Positions 29,394-38,177 of a stretch of 64,000 nucleotides of DNA are shown here, one piece after another. Position numbers and translations under genes: made by a program. Origin of the DNA: Crossiella equi (GTDB lineage Bacteria; Actinomycetota; Actinomycetes; Mycobacteriales; Pseudonocardiaceae). Positions within the stretch are counted from its first letter, which is position 1, and the number at the start of each line of letters is the position of its first letter. Where the stretch lies: the NCBI RefSeq assembly GCF_017876755.1, contig NZ_JAGIOO010000001.1:6743786-6807785 (forward strand), given 5' to 3'. Below the pieces are notes generated by a model, which was not told the origin of the DNA, did no database searches, and saw only the letters and a program-made list of their open reading frames with translations.

Positions 29394-30005
29394 GTGCGTT
29401 CCCGTATGACCAAGACTCTGCTGATCTCGCTGGTGACGGTCGCCGTGGTGGCTGGGTGCGGCACCCCCGGGCCCGGGGGTGCCAGTGATACCGCCACACC
29501 CGCGACCTCGCAGTCCGCCAGCGGCGCTCCCGCGTTGCCGCAGCCGGAGATCGACGTGACGAAGTTCCTGGCCAACCCCTGCACGATGATCACCTCGAAG
29601 CAGGCTGCCGACGTCATCGGCGGTGCGACAGGGACCCCGTGGACCGAGAGCACCCTGGGGCCTGCCTGTCGGTGGCGGCTGCCCAGTGATCCCGCGAAGC
29701 TCACGTTCTTGCTGACCCTGGACAAGACCTCAGGCGGCATCGCTGAGCTGTTCCGCCGACCGAAGAACTACCAGGTGTTCGAGCCGACCACCGCGGGCGG
29801 CCAGCCCGGTGTCATCGCCCTGCCAGAGGACCTGCGGCAGCAGGGCGACTGCTCACTCGAGATTGGCTTGGCCAAGGACGTCCTCCTCCGCGTGAGCATC
29901 AGGCTGGGCAGCATCGGCAACACGCCCGAAGAGCGGAGCAATCCCTGCCCTCGGGCGGTGGGGATCGCGGAGAAGGCCATCACCACCATGAAAGCGGGGG
30001 GCTGA
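29394..30005 (+). CDS. DUF3558 family lipoprotein
   Basis: 203 residues with a lipoprotein signal (lipobox VVAGC, cysteine near residue 22), then a linker rich in Thr, Ser and Ala, then the DUF3558 domain, marked by LANPCTMITSKQAADVIGG and a later GPACRWRLP. Such lipoproteins are numerous in Pseudonocardiaceae and related mycolic-acid actinomycetes; their function is unknown. I prefer the GTG at 29394, which has AGGA 8 nt upstream, over the ATG at 29406. It sits between two ESX-type genes with gaps of 10 bp and 1 bp. Confidence 0.85.
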   Translation: MRSRMTKTLLISLVTVAVVAGCGTPGPGGASDTATPATSQSASGAPALPQPEIDVTKFLANPCTMITSKQAADVIGGATGTPWTESTLGPACRWRLPSDPAKLTFLLTLDKTSGGIAELFRRPKNYQVFEPTTAGGQPGVIALPEDLRQQGDCSLEIGLAKDVLLRVSIRLGSIGNTPEERSNPCPRAVGIAEKAITTMKAGG

Positions 30006-30006
30006 T

Positions 30007-31269
30007 ATGGGACTGCTGGACGACATCGGCAGCCTGGCGAGTTCAGTCGGGAGGGGAATCGCCGACGGCTACAACTGGGTCATGGGCAACGTGCGACCCG
30101 AGGGCACCGACGGCCACCAGATCTACCAGTGGTTCCACGAGGGCAAGGGCACCGCTTCGACGGTGAGCCCCAAGCAGCAGGCCTGGGACAACGTGTCGAA
30201 GAAGTACGACGACATCCAGGCCCGGATCAAGCGCATCATCAACGACTCCCACGGGGTCTGGCAGGGCAAGGCCGCCGATGCCGCCCGCGACTCCTTCCTG
30301 CCCCTCGCCCAGTACGCCGACGCCGCCAAGCAGGCCGCGACGCAGACCGGGTGGAAGGTCGGGAACCAGGGGAATGACTGGCACGGGGCCAAGAACCAGC
30401 TCAAGCCCGTGCCCAAGGAGATGCCCAGCAACAACCCGATCAACGCCATCTGGCCCATGACCACCGATCTCGACCGGGAGATCGACTCGTTCAAGGCCAA
30501 CACCACCGAGAACCAGCGGGTGCTCGCCGGGTACGGGGTTGCCACCGGGGGGAATCTCAGCACCATGCCCGCCTGGACGCCGCCGTCCGGGAGTGGTGGG
30601 GACACCTCGCTCGTGCAGACGCCGCCCGGTGGGGGTGGCGGGTTCGACCGCGGGCGTGATCCCGGGCGGATCCGGCCCGGCGGCGGGGGTACCGGTGGCG
30701 GGTACGCGCTGCCCGGTGCGCACGACGGCAATGGCAACGGTGGCAACGGGAACGGCACCGGCACCGGCACCGGTGGGGGTACCGGGGAGGTGCCGCCGCC
30801 TCGTGGCGGTGAGCGGCCCGGGCCCGGGTACGTGCCGCCGCCCGTCGACAACACCGGGTTGTCCGGGGTCGGGGTCGAGGACCCCGTGCGCACGTCCGGG
30901 CCCCTCGGCGGACCCACCGGCGGTGGTGGCACCGGCGGTGGTGGCGGGGCCGCGGGCGGTGGGCTCGGGGGCGGGTTCGCCGGGGGAGTCGGTTACGGCG
31001 GCGGTGCGGCCGGCGGTTACGGCAGCACGCCCGGGGCCGGTGGCCGGGCCGGGGTGGGTGGCGCGGCGGGGTTCGGGCCCGCCGGGGCCGCCGCCGCGGG
31101 AGCCGCCGGACGGCCCGGGGCGCCCGGGATGGGCGGCGGGCCCATGGGGGCCGGGGCCGGAGGGCGCAAGGAGGAGGACTCCGAGCATCAGCGGCCCGAG
31201 TGGTTGCTGGAGAACGAGGACGTGTGGGGCGGCGACGAGCAGGTCGCGCCGCCGGTGATCGGGGAGTAA
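30007..31269 (+). CDS. PPE/WXG100-like type VII secretion substrate with glycine-rich tail
   Basis: 420 residues. The N-terminal 190 are helical with a W-x-G motif in VWQGKAADAARDSF (about residues 84-97), the fold used by ESX substrates that exit as helical hairpin dimers. From about residue 200 the chain is low complexity, rich in Gly and Pro with runs such as GGNGNGTGTGTGG, and ends with an acidic segment (EWLLENEDVWGGDEQ). It has no Sec signal, in keeping with type VII export. It is followed 3 bp later by an EspG gene. No EccB/C/D/E core gene is in the window. Confidence 0.85.
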   Translation: MGLLDDIGSLASSVGRGIADGYNWVMGNVRPEGTDGHQIYQWFHEGKGTASTVSPKQQAWDNVSKKYDDIQARIKRIINDSHGVWQGKAADAARDSFLPLAQYADAAKQAATQTGWKVGNQGNDWHGAKNQLKPVPKEMPSNNPINAIWPMTTDLDREIDSFKANTTENQRVLAGYGVATGGNLSTMPAWTPPSGSGGDTSLVQTPPGGGGGFDRGRDPGRIRPGGGGTGGGYALPGAHDGNGNGGNGNGTGTGTGGGTGEVPPPRGGERPGPGYVPPPVDNTGLSGVGVEDPVRTSGPLGGPTGGGGTGGGGGAAGGGLGGGFAGGVGYGGGAAGGYGSTPGAGGRAGVGGAAGFGPAGAAAAGAAGRPGAPGMGGGPMGAGAGGRKEEDSEHQRPEWLLENEDVWGGDEQVAPPVIGE

Positions 31270-31272
31270 CGG

Positions 31273-32043
31273 GTGCTGCGCACACGGGTGGTCGTCTCGG
31301 CCCTGGCCTACGACGTGGTGTGGGAGGCCGAGCGGTTGGGGGACAAGCACAACGCGTTGCTCACCGCCTCGCCCGGGGCGACCTGGGAGCAGCGCCTGGA
31401 GTACGCCCGGGCCGCCCTGCGCGAGCTCACCGAGGCCGGGCTCGCCGACGGGGAGTCCGTGCACCCCGACCTGGTGGCCGCGCTGCGGCTGCTCGCCCGG
31501 CCCCAGCACGAGGTGTACGGGTGGTTCACGCCCGAGCCCGGCAGCCCCGCCGTCGGGGTGCTCGCCGCCGCCAGCGGGACCGACGCGGTGCTGGCCGTGC
31601 TGCACGACGGGTGGCTCACCCTCGAACCGGTCGAGGCGGGCAAGCTGCCGGAGGCCGTCGCGCGGCTGCTGCCCGAGCGGAACGCCTTGCGCACCACAGT
31701 GCTCAGCTTCCCACTCGATGAGTCCACTGTGGACGAACAGGGGCTGCTGCGGCGGGTCGGCGGACGGGACGGCGGTGCCGCGCGGGCGCAGCGGCTGTTC
31801 GAGCGGGAGCGCCTCGGGGCCGGGCAGTTCCGGGTCGCCCGGCGGGACGGGAACGGTGTGCGCGAGATCGCCGAGTTCCCCCTCGACTACGTCGACACCG
31901 AGGCCGGGCGCTACCTGGCGTGTAGGCAGCCCGGACCAGACGGCGCGCCGTGGGGGCTCGTGCTGCCCGGCACGCCCACCGAGCTCGTCCAGCGGCTGCG
32001 CGGCCAGCTCCAAGGGCCGCTGACTCGGCCGCAACCGGTCTGA
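31273..32043 (+). CDS. espG: EspG-family ESX secretion chaperone
   Basis: 256 residues of the EspG family, cytoplasmic chaperones that bind PPE proteins and keep them soluble before ESX export. Typical features are an N-terminal LAYDVVWEAERLG, HPDLVAALRLLARPQHEVYGWF and a C-terminal RYLACRQPGPDGAPWGLVLPGTP. It follows the PPE-like gene with a 3-bp gap, the usual substrate-chaperone order. One TCCACWGTGGA palindrome lies in it at 31723. Confidence 0.9.
   Translation: MLRTRVVVSALAYDVVWEAERLGDKHNALLTASPGATWEQRLEYARAALRELTEAGLADGESVHPDLVAALRLLARPQHEVYGWFTPEPGSPAVGVLAAASGTDAVLAVLHDGWLTLEPVEAGKLPEAVARLLPERNALRTTVLSFPLDESTVDEQGLLRRVGGRDGGAARAQRLFERERLGAGQFRVARRDGNGVREIAEFPLDYVDTEAGRYLACRQPGPDGAPWGLVLPGTPTELVQRLRGQLQGPLTRPQPV
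31723..31733. repeat. TCCACWGTGGA palindrome, copy 3
   Basis: TCCACTGTGGA inside espG, in the 13-base form GTCCACTGTGGAC. It encodes Ser-Thr-Val-Asp. Confidence 0.7.
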
Positions 32044-32178
32044 CCCAGCTCCGGCGGCCCGCCCAGTCATCGTTTACGCGCCGCCCGGCATGAGAGCGCG
32101 CACACCCGGCCGCATGTGCCCGATCGGCCGATCACCCCACGGCCATTCGGGCACACCGCCGCCACCTGCGCGTGTCGA

Positions 32179-32221
32179 TTGGTTCAGACCTATTGACGGA
32201 AAAGGTCTGGACCTCTTACGT
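32179..32221 (+). promoter_or_regulatory. Chitinase promoter with two DasR-like repeats
   Basis: A -35 TTGACG (32193-32198), 17-nt spacer and -10-like TTACGT (32216-32221) are flanked and overlapped by two repeats: TTGGTTCAGACCTA (32179-32192) and AAGGTCTGGACCTC (32202-32215). Both resemble the DasR operator (core GGTCTAGACC; about 11 and 12 of 16 positions). The layout matches streptomycete chitinase promoters, where 12-bp direct repeats overlap the -35 region. Confidence 0.75.
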
Positions 32222-32296
32222 TCCTGGCACCCTGCTCCACTGTGTGTCCCCGCGCACACAGCCGCCTCCGCCGCCGCAGTCCCTGGAGGTGATCCC

Positions 32297-34666
32297 GTGC
32301 TCAGGAAGGTGCCGCTGTTCACCGCCCTGGTCGCCTTGCTCGCCAGCGTGCTCTTCGTGGCGCTGGACAGTCCACGGTCCCAGGCGGAGGTGCCCAGCGC
32401 CTCGGCCAACGAGGACTGCCGTCCCGACGGCCTGTACCGCACGCCGAACGTGAACACGCCCTACTGCCTGGCCTACGACACCAACGGCCGGGAGAAGATG
32501 GGCGCGGACCACCCCCGGCGCATCATCGGCTACTTCACCAGCTGGCGCACCGGCAAGAACGGCCAGCCGGGTTACCTGGCTAAGGACATCCCCTGGAGCA
32601 AGGTCACCCACCTCAACTACGCCTTCGCGCACGTCGGCGCGGACAACAAGGCCTCCGTCGGCGGGAACACCCCGGACAACCCCTCCATCGGCATGGAGTG
32701 GCCGGGTGTGCCCGGTGCCGAGCTCGACCCGGCGCTGCCCTACAAGGGCCACTTCAACCTGCTCAACAAGTACAAAAGGCAGTACCCGGACGTGAAGACG
32801 CTGATCTCCATCGGCGGCTGGGCGGAGACCGGCGGTTTCATCGACGACAACGGCAACCGCGTGGCCAGTGGCGGTTTCTACACCATGACCGACTCCCAGG
32901 CCACCATCAACACCTTCGCCGACTCGGTGGTGGACCTGGTGCGCCGCTACGGGTTCAACGGCGCGGACATCGACTACGAGTACGCGACCTCGATGCCCAA
33001 CTCCGGCAACCCGCTCGACTTCTCCTTCTCCAACCCGCGCCGCGCCCGTCTGATGGCCGGGTACACCGCGCTGATGAAGACCCTGCGCGAGAAGCTGGAC
33101 GCCGCCTCCGCCGCGGACGGCAAGTACTACCTGCTGACCGTGGCCGCGCCCTCCTCCGGCTACATGCTGCGCGGCCAGGAGACCTACCAGGTCGTGCAGT
33201 ACCTGGACTACGTCAACATCATGTCCTACGACCTGCACGGCGCCTGGAACCACTTCGTCGGCCCGAACGCCAGCCTGTTCGACGACGGCAAGGACGCCGA
33301 GCTCGCCGCGGGCAACGTCTACTCCACCCCGCAGTACGGTGGCATCGGCTACCTCAACGGCGACTGGGCCATGCACTACTTCCGGGGCGCCATGCAGGCC
33401 GGGCGCATCAACCTCGGCGTGCCGTACTACACCCGAGGCCACCGGGGCGTCTCCGGCGGTACCAACGGCCTGTGGGGCAAGGCCGCGCTGCCCGACCAGT
33501 CCAAGTGCCCGGCGGGCACCGGCGGCTCGGTCGGCTCCACCACCCCGTGCGGCAACGGCGCGATCGGCGCGGACAACATCTGGCATGACAAGGACGCGGC
33601 GGGCAAGGAGGTCCCGGCGGGCTCGAACCCGTTGTGGCACGCCAAGAACCTCCAGGACGGCAAACTCGGCAGCTATGCCGCGCAGTACGGCCTGACCCCG
33701 GCCACCGACCCGGACGACGCGATCACCGGCACCTACACCCGGCACTACGACAGCACCCTGGTCGCCCCGTGGCTGTGGAACGAGCAGAAGAAGGTGTTCC
33801 TGTCCACTGAGGACGAACAGTCCATCGCGGCCAAGGCGCAGTACGTGCTGGACAAGGGCTTCGGCGGCATCATGATCTGGGAGCTGGCGGGCGACTACGC
33901 CAAGGACACCGCGAAGAACGAGTACTTCATCGGGTCCACGCTGACCACCACGATGTACGACAAGTTCCGCACCGGCACCGCCTACGGCAACCGCAAGGCC
34001 ACCACGCCCACGCCCGCCGAGGCGCTGGACGTGACCGTGGAGTTCGGCCAGTTCCCGGTCGGCGACGCCAACTACCCGATCAGCCCCAAGGCCAAGATCA
34101 CCAACAACTCCTCGGTGACCATTCCCGGCGCGGCCGAGTTCCAGTTCGACCACGGCACCTCGGCCCCGGCCAACATGCAGCAGCAGTCCGGCTGGACCAT
34201 CGCCAATGTCACCACCGGCCACAGCGGCCCGAACATCGGCGGTCTCAAGGGCGCGCTCAACCGCGTGTCGCTGAAGCTGCCGAACTGGCAGACCCTGGCG
34301 CCGGGCGCCAGCGCCGAGGTGGCCATCGTCTACTACCTGCCGATCACCACGCCGTCGAACTTCACGCTCTCCTTCGGCGGCAAGACCTACGGGCTCAAGC
34401 AGGACTACGCCCGGGGCAGCGGCGGCGGCACCAGCACGACAACGACGACGAGCACCACCACCAGCACCACGACGAGCACGACCACCACGACGACCACCCC
34501 GCCCCCGGCGTGCTCGGCACCGGCCTGGGACCGGGGCGCGACCTACACCCAGGGCAACGAGGTCGCGCACAAGGGCCGCAAGTGGAAGGCCCAGTGGTGG
34601 ACGCAGGGCGAGGAGCCCGGCACCACCGGCGAATGGGGCGTCTGGCGCGACCAGGGCGCCTGCTAG
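32297..34666 (+). CDS. Secreted GH18 chitinase with C-terminal chitin-binding module
   Basis: 789 residues. A Sec signal peptide (LRKVPLFTALVALLASVLFVAL) is followed by a glycoside hydrolase family 18 domain (about residues 70-560): LISIGGWAET, the catalytic FNGADIDYEY with the acid/base E228, and MIWELAGDYA. Next comes a beta-sandwich domain of about 130 residues (ALDVTVEFGQFPVG onwards), a Thr-rich linker at nt 34434-34500, and a C-terminal CBM5/12-type chitin-binding module with CSAPAWDRGATYTQGNEVAHKG and a closing cysteine. It should hydrolyse chitin outside the cell. The GTG start has GGAGGT 6 nt upstream. DasR-like repeats in the promoter suggest GlcNAc-responsive control. Confidence 0.95.
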   Translation: MLRKVPLFTALVALLASVLFVALDSPRSQAEVPSASANEDCRPDGLYRTPNVNTPYCLAYDTNGREKMGADHPRRIIGYFTSWRTGKNGQPGYLAKDIPWSKVTHLNYAFAHVGADNKASVGGNTPDNPSIGMEWPGVPGAELDPALPYKGHFNLLNKYKRQYPDVKTLISIGGWAETGGFIDDNGNRVASGGFYTMTDSQATINTFADSVVDLVRRYGFNGADIDYEYATSMPNSGNPLDFSFSNPRRARLMAGYTALMKTLREKLDAASAADGKYYLLTVAAPSSGYMLRGQETYQVVQYLDYVNIMSYDLHGAWNHFVGPNASLFDDGKDAELAAGNVYSTPQYGGIGYLNGDWAMHYFRGAMQAGRINLGVPYYTRGHRGVSGGTNGLWGKAALPDQSKCPAGTGGSVGSTTPCGNGAIGADNIWHDKDAAGKEVPAGSNPLWHAKNLQDGKLGSYAAQYGLTPATDPDDAITGTYTRHYDSTLVAPWLWNEQKKVFLSTEDEQSIAAKAQYVLDKGFGGIMIWELAGDYAKDTAKNEYFIGSTLTTTMYDKFRTGTAYGNRKATTPTPAEALDVTVEFGQFPVGDANYPISPKAKITNNSSVTIPGAAEFQFDHGTSAPANMQQQSGWTIANVTTGHSGPNIGGLKGALNRVSLKLPNWQTLAPGASAEVAIVYYLPITTPSNFTLSFGGKTYGLKQDYARGSGGGTSTTTTTSTTTSTTTSTTTTTTTPPPACSAPAWDRGATYTQGNEVAHKGRKWKAQWWTQGEEPGTTGEWGVWRDQGAC

Positions 34667-34682
34667 GACCATGCGGGAACGT

Positions 34683-34718
34683 GCGGGCCGTCCCGGAACC
34701 ACCTCCGGGGCGGCCCGC
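34683..34718. terminator. Chitinase terminator hairpin
   Basis: Arms GCGGGCCGTCCCGGA and TCCGGGGCGGCCCGC pair over 15 bp with one G-U/T mismatch and a 6-nt loop, 16 bp after the chitinase stop. It has no U-tract. Confidence 0.75.
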
Positions 34719-34737
34719 CGCGCGTTACCGTGACGGG

Positions 34738-35598
34738 GTGAGCTACGCGCTGGAGCTGGCGGGGGACAACGCCACCTGGTTCTTCGACCAGGGCCACGTC
34801 CGCATCGTCTACAAGACGGGCATGCTGGCCAACACCCTGCTGAAGAAGCTCGGCGAGCGCACCGTGCCGGACACCGCCCTGGCCGGGGTCGTGCTGGTGC
34901 AGGACACCCGCAACCCCGTTCTCTCGTTACGGCTGCGCCCGGGCGCGTGCCCCTTGCTGGAGGCGGCCCGCGGCCAGCTGCCCGACCGCGGCGACCCGTA
35001 CCGGCTGGTGGTGCCCGCCGCCAAGCGCGACCTGGCCGAGCACTACGCCGCCCACCTGCGCGACCGCGTCGGCCTCAACCCCGACGCCGACCGGGCCGCA
35101 CCGGACTTCCTGCTCAGCGCCCCGCCCCCGCCCAGCCGCGTGAAGAGCTGGCAGGGCGAGGCCAGCTTCGACGGCGCGGTGCTGACCTTCAGCCCGGACC
35201 GGGAGACCGCGCGCAAGGCCAAGGTCACCGCCGGACCGCAGCACGTGCCGGTCGGCGACATCCTCGGTGTGGAGTGGGCGACCCCGGCCGGTGGCTCCGG
35301 GCACTTCCGCGTGCGCACCACCGGCTCGCCCTCGTTCACGCTGGAGCCCGACGTCGACCCGCACGCGATCGTCTTCGGCTTCGGCCCGGGCACCACGGCG
35401 GACAGCCTGTCCTTCACCGCCACCGTGCTCGCCGCGCTCCCGCCGCGCACCGGCGAGCCCGCCGCCGGAGGATCGCTGGCCGCGACCACCGACGAGGTGG
35501 TCGCGGCCATCCGCAAGCTCGGTGAGCTGCGCGAGCTCGGGCTGCTGACCGAGGAGGAGTTCAGCGCGAAGAAGGCCGAGCTGCTCAGCCGCCTGTGA
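34738..35598 (+). CDS. DUF4429 protein with C-terminal SHOCT domain
   Basis: 286 residues. Two DUF4429-type modules are visible: one near residues 75-100 and one in FDGAVLTFSPDRETARKAK to VEWATPAGGSGHFRVRT. The last 30 residues form an SHOCT motif (IRKLGELRELGLLTEEEFSAKKAELLSRL region), a short helical hairpin found at the ends of many unrelated proteins. It is probably cytoplasmic, with function unknown. The GTG at 34738 lies just after the chitinase terminator. Confidence 0.8.
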   Translation: MSYALELAGDNATWFFDQGHVRIVYKTGMLANTLLKKLGERTVPDTALAGVVLVQDTRNPVLSLRLRPGACPLLEAARGQLPDRGDPYRLVVPAAKRDLAEHYAAHLRDRVGLNPDADRAAPDFLLSAPPPPSRVKSWQGEASFDGAVLTFSPDRETARKAKVTAGPQHVPVGDILGVEWATPAGGSGHFRVRTTGSPSFTLEPDVDPHAIVFGFGPGTTADSLSFTATVLAALPPRTGEPAAGGSLAATTDEVVAAIRKLGELRELGLLTEEEFSAKKAELLSRL

Positions 35599-35672
35599 GC
35601 CGTGTCCTCGCGAAAGCCCGGGACCCCGGCGGTGTCGCCCCCGACGTCACCGATCCGCCCCGGGCCACGCGG

Positions 35673-36479
35673 CTACTTGCCCTCGTCGTCGAGCAGCTTC
35701 TCCCGCAGCGTGGCCAGCGTGCGGCCCAGCAGGCGGGAGACGTGCATCTGCGAGATGCCGACCCGGTCGGCGATCTGCGTCTGCGTCATGTTGCCGAAGA
35801 AGCGCAGCACCACGATCGTGCGCTCCCGCTCCGGCAGCTGCGCCAGCAGCGGTTGCAGGGACTCCCGGTACTCGACCTCGGCCAGGCCGGTGTCCTCCTC
35901 GCCGAGCGCGTCCCCGAGGGAGACCGAGTCGTCGTCGGCGATGAGCAGGTCGTCCAGCGAGGCGCTGCGGTAGGCGTTGGTGGCCTCCAGGCCCTCGTAG
36001 ACCTCCTCGCGGGACAGGCCGAGGTGGGAGGCGATCTCGCTGGGCGTCGGCGCGCGACCGAGGCGCTGGGACAGCTCGCTGGTGGCCGCGCTGATCGACA
36101 GGTGCAGCTCCTTGAGCCGCCGCGGCACCCGCACCGCCCAGCTGGCGTCGCGGAAGTGCCGCCGCACCTCGCCCATCACCGTGGGCACCGCGAAGGACAG
36201 GAAGTCGACCCCGCGCTCGGGGTCGAACCGGTCCACCGCGTTGATCAGGCCCAGCGTGGCGACCTGGGTCAGGTCCTCCTGGGGCTCCCCGCGCTGGCTG
36301 AACCGGCGCGCGATGTGCTTGGCCACCGGCAGGTGCCCGGTGACCAGCTGTTCCCGCAGCTCCTGGCGGCGCGGGTCCTCCGCCGCCAGCGCCGAGAACT
36401 CGCGGAACAGCGGCTTCAAGTGGTCGTATCGGCCGGAGTCGCTGGAGGTGGACTCGGCCGGCTGTCCGGCCTGGGTCAC
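35673..36479 (-). CDS. sigF: SigF/SigB-type alternative sigma factor
   Basis: 268 residues, a group 3 sigma-70 factor without region 1.1. Region 2 includes LVTGHLPVAKHIARRFSQRG and DLTQVATLGLINAVDRFDPERG; region 3 is RVPRRLKELHLSISAATSEL; region 4 is LPERERTIVVLRFFGNMTQTQIADRVGISQMHVSRLL. In actinomycetes these control stress or sporulation genes and are held by an RsbW-type kinase. Its GTG start overlaps the anti-sigma stop (GTGA), so the two proteins are made together. Confidence 0.93.
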   Translation of the reverse strand: MTQAGQPAESTSSDSGRYDHLKPLFREFSALAAEDPRRQELREQLVTGHLPVAKHIARRFSQRGEPQEDLTQVATLGLINAVDRFDPERGVDFLSFAVPTVMGEVRRHFRDASWAVRVPRRLKELHLSISAATSELSQRLGRAPTPSEIASHLGLSREEVYEGLEATNAYRSASLDDLLIADDDSVSLGDALGEEDTGLAEVEYRESLQPLLAQLPERERTIVVLRFFGNMTQTQIADRVGISQMHVSRLLGRTLATLREKLLDDEGK

Positions 36480-36907
36480 CCGCCCACCACCGGGGTGCTC
36501 CTCTTCGCCAGGTCGATGCGCACCAGGTGGAACCCGTCCTGCGCGGGCGCCACGGCGGCGTCGACCTCGTCGGCGAGGGTGGTCAGGACCTGCCAGCCGA
36601 AGGAGTCCTTGCGCGGGGTGGCGTCACTGGCCGACAGCACGCTCGCGGTGACCTCGATCCGCCCGCCGCCGGAGCGGAACTGGCAGGTCAGCACCACGCC
36701 TGGCGCGGCCGAGCGGACCAGCGTGGAGCACACCTCGTCCACGGCGAGCTTCAGGTCCGCGATCGCGTCCAGGTCGAAGTCCTCGCGCATCGCCAGATCG
36801 GCGGCGACGGCGCGCACCGACGAGATCTGCAGCGGGGTGGCACTGATGCGCACCTCGACCGGGTGGACCACCGGCTCGGACGCCGTTTCGGGCTGTGACA
36901 CGGTCAC
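36476..36907 (-). CDS. rsbW: RsbW-type anti-sigma factor (serine kinase)
   Basis: 143 residues with a HATPase_c_2 (GHKL) fold: the N-box DLKLAVDEVCSTLVR near residues 52-66 and a weak G-box region (DSFGWQVLTTLADEVD). The family binds SigF/SigB and phosphorylates STAS antagonists. The start is GTG 36907, with a second in-frame GTG two codons later. It is first in a two-gene operon, and a GGGTAT-type SigF/SigB promoter candidate lies about 110 bp upstream, which would give autoregulation. Confidence 0.88.
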   Translation of the reverse strand: MTVSQPETASEPVVHPVEVRISATPLQISSVRAVAADLAMREDFDLDAIADLKLAVDEVCSTLVRSAAPGVVLTCQFRSGGGRIEVTASVLSASDATPRKDSFGWQVLTTLADEVDAAVAPAQDGFHLVRIDLAKRSTPVVGG

Positions 36908-37014
36908 CTCGACATCTCGGGAGTTGTTGGCCGCCGGCGGCGCGACCGGCGCTGGTTCACGATCACGCTACGACACCCCTGTGCTGGTCACCTCTCCGGC
37001 TGGTCAGCCATGTC

Positions 37015-37041
37015 ATACCCCGCGTGCGACGCGGCCAATCC
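37015..37041 (-). promoter_or_regulatory. Candidate SigF/SigB-dependent promoter for rsbW-sigF
   Basis: On the minus strand GGATT (37041-37037), 16 nt, then GGGTAT (37020-37015). This fits the actinomycete stress-sigma pattern G-n-n-T-n14-16-GGGTAY and suggests autoregulation. Confidence 0.5.
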
Positions 37042-37116
37042 TGGGGTGAGGCCCCCCGGTCCGGGCGCGGTTTAGCGGTTCGGGGCAGTGAGAACCCCGG
37101 TGGGGGAGGTGCCGCG

Positions 37117-38175
37117 ATGAGGATTGCCATGATCACCGATCCGGCCATGTCCGACCAGGAGCCCCAGGTGACCAGGCTGGCCGCCGGGCTCACCTCGGCC
37201 GGGCACCAGGTCGCCGTCTACACCCGCTCCGACCGCGAGTCGTTGCCGATGGCCGAGTTCAGCTCGTTCCTGGCCGGGCGCTTCCGCAGCCAGCACCCCG
37301 ATCTGGTGCACGCGCACTCCTGGACCGCGGGCCTGGCCGCGCTGCTGGCCTCCCGGGACCGGCGGCTGCCGCTGGTGCAGACCTACCACGGCCTGGGCAC
37401 GCGCGGCGGCGACCGCAACACCGTGGAACGCCTGCTGGCCCGCGAGGCCAGCCTGGTGCTGGCCGGGGACAGCGAGGAACAGGACCGTCTCGTGCGCATG
37501 GGCGTGCCGCGCACCCGGGTGTCGGTGGTACCGCGCGGCATCGACCGGGAGCGCTTCCGCCCCGAGGGCGACCGCGCCCCGCGCCAGGACGGGCACCGGC
37601 TGCTGTGGCTGGGCTCGCTGACCCCCGGGCACGGCCTGGAGCGCGTGGTCGAGGTGCTGCCCGCGGTGCCGGACGCCGAGCTGCTCATCGGCGCTCCCTA
37701 CCAGCGGTCCACTGTGGACGAATCGGAGCGGCGGGCGTTGTGCGCGCTGGCCGAACGCCTGGGGGTGCGCGGCCGGGTGCGGGTGCTGGGCTCGGTGGCG
37801 GGCCCGAGGCTGGCGCCGCTGCTGCGGTCGGCGGACGCGCTGTTGTGCCTGCCCCGCGAGGAACCGCACGGGGCGCTCCCGCTGGCCGCGATGGCCTGCG
37901 GGACCGCCGTGGTGGCCAGTCCGGACGGCGAGCTCGGGGACACCGTGGTGCCCGGGGTCACCGGCCTGCACGTGCCCGCCGACGACCCCAAGGGCCTGGC
38001 CAAGGCGCTGCGCGCGTTCCTGGCCGACCCGGCGATGGTCGAGTCCTGCGGCGCGGCTGGCCGGGACCGCGTGGACGCGTGCTACTCCTGGGACCGCGTG
38101 ATCGCCGACACCGACCGCCTGTACCTGAAGGTGCTGGCGGACAACCTGGTCCCGGCGCCGCGCGGCGGGAGCTGA
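37117..38175 (+). CDS. GT4-family glycosyltransferase
   Basis: 352 residues, a GT-B fold retaining glycosyltransferase. The N-terminal acceptor half begins MRIAMITDPAMSDQEPQVTRLA. The C-terminal half contains the linker VVPRGIDRERFRPEG, WLGSLTPGHGLERVVEVL, and the donor-site segment LPREEPHGALPLAAMACGTAVVAS, including the EPxG-type pattern. Substrates cannot be assigned. A strong GGAGGT lies 6 nt before the ATG. It stands between the sigF operon and an STAS gene and may belong to the stress regulon. One TCCACWGTGGA palindrome lies at 37708. Confidence 0.88.
   Translation: MRIAMITDPAMSDQEPQVTRLAAGLTSAGHQVAVYTRSDRESLPMAEFSSFLAGRFRSQHPDLVHAHSWTAGLAALLASRDRRLPLVQTYHGLGTRGGDRNTVERLLAREASLVLAGDSEEQDRLVRMGVPRTRVSVVPRGIDRERFRPEGDRAPRQDGHRLLWLGSLTPGHGLERVVEVLPAVPDAELLIGAPYQRSTVDESERRALCALAERLGVRGRVRVLGSVAGPRLAPLLRSADALLCLPREEPHGALPLAAMACGTAVVASPDGELGDTVVPGVTGLHVPADDPKGLAKALRAFLADPAMVESCGAAGRDRVDACYSWDRVIADTDRLYLKVLADNLVPAPRGGS
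37708..37718. repeat. TCCACWGTGGA palindrome, copy 4
   Basis: TCCACTGTGGA inside the glycosyltransferase gene, in the 13-base form. It encodes Ser-Thr-Val-Asp. Confidence 0.7.
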
Positions 38176-38177
38176 CC

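Noticed and set aside
34434-34500. Microsatellite-like ACC/ACG repeat as an independent element
   Set aside because: It encodes the Thr-rich linker of the chitinase in frame, a common feature of secreted polysaccharidases.
32297-34666. Horizontal acquisition of the chitinase gene
   Set aside because: Codon use and GC content look like those of the neighbours, and no mobile element or direct repeat borders it.
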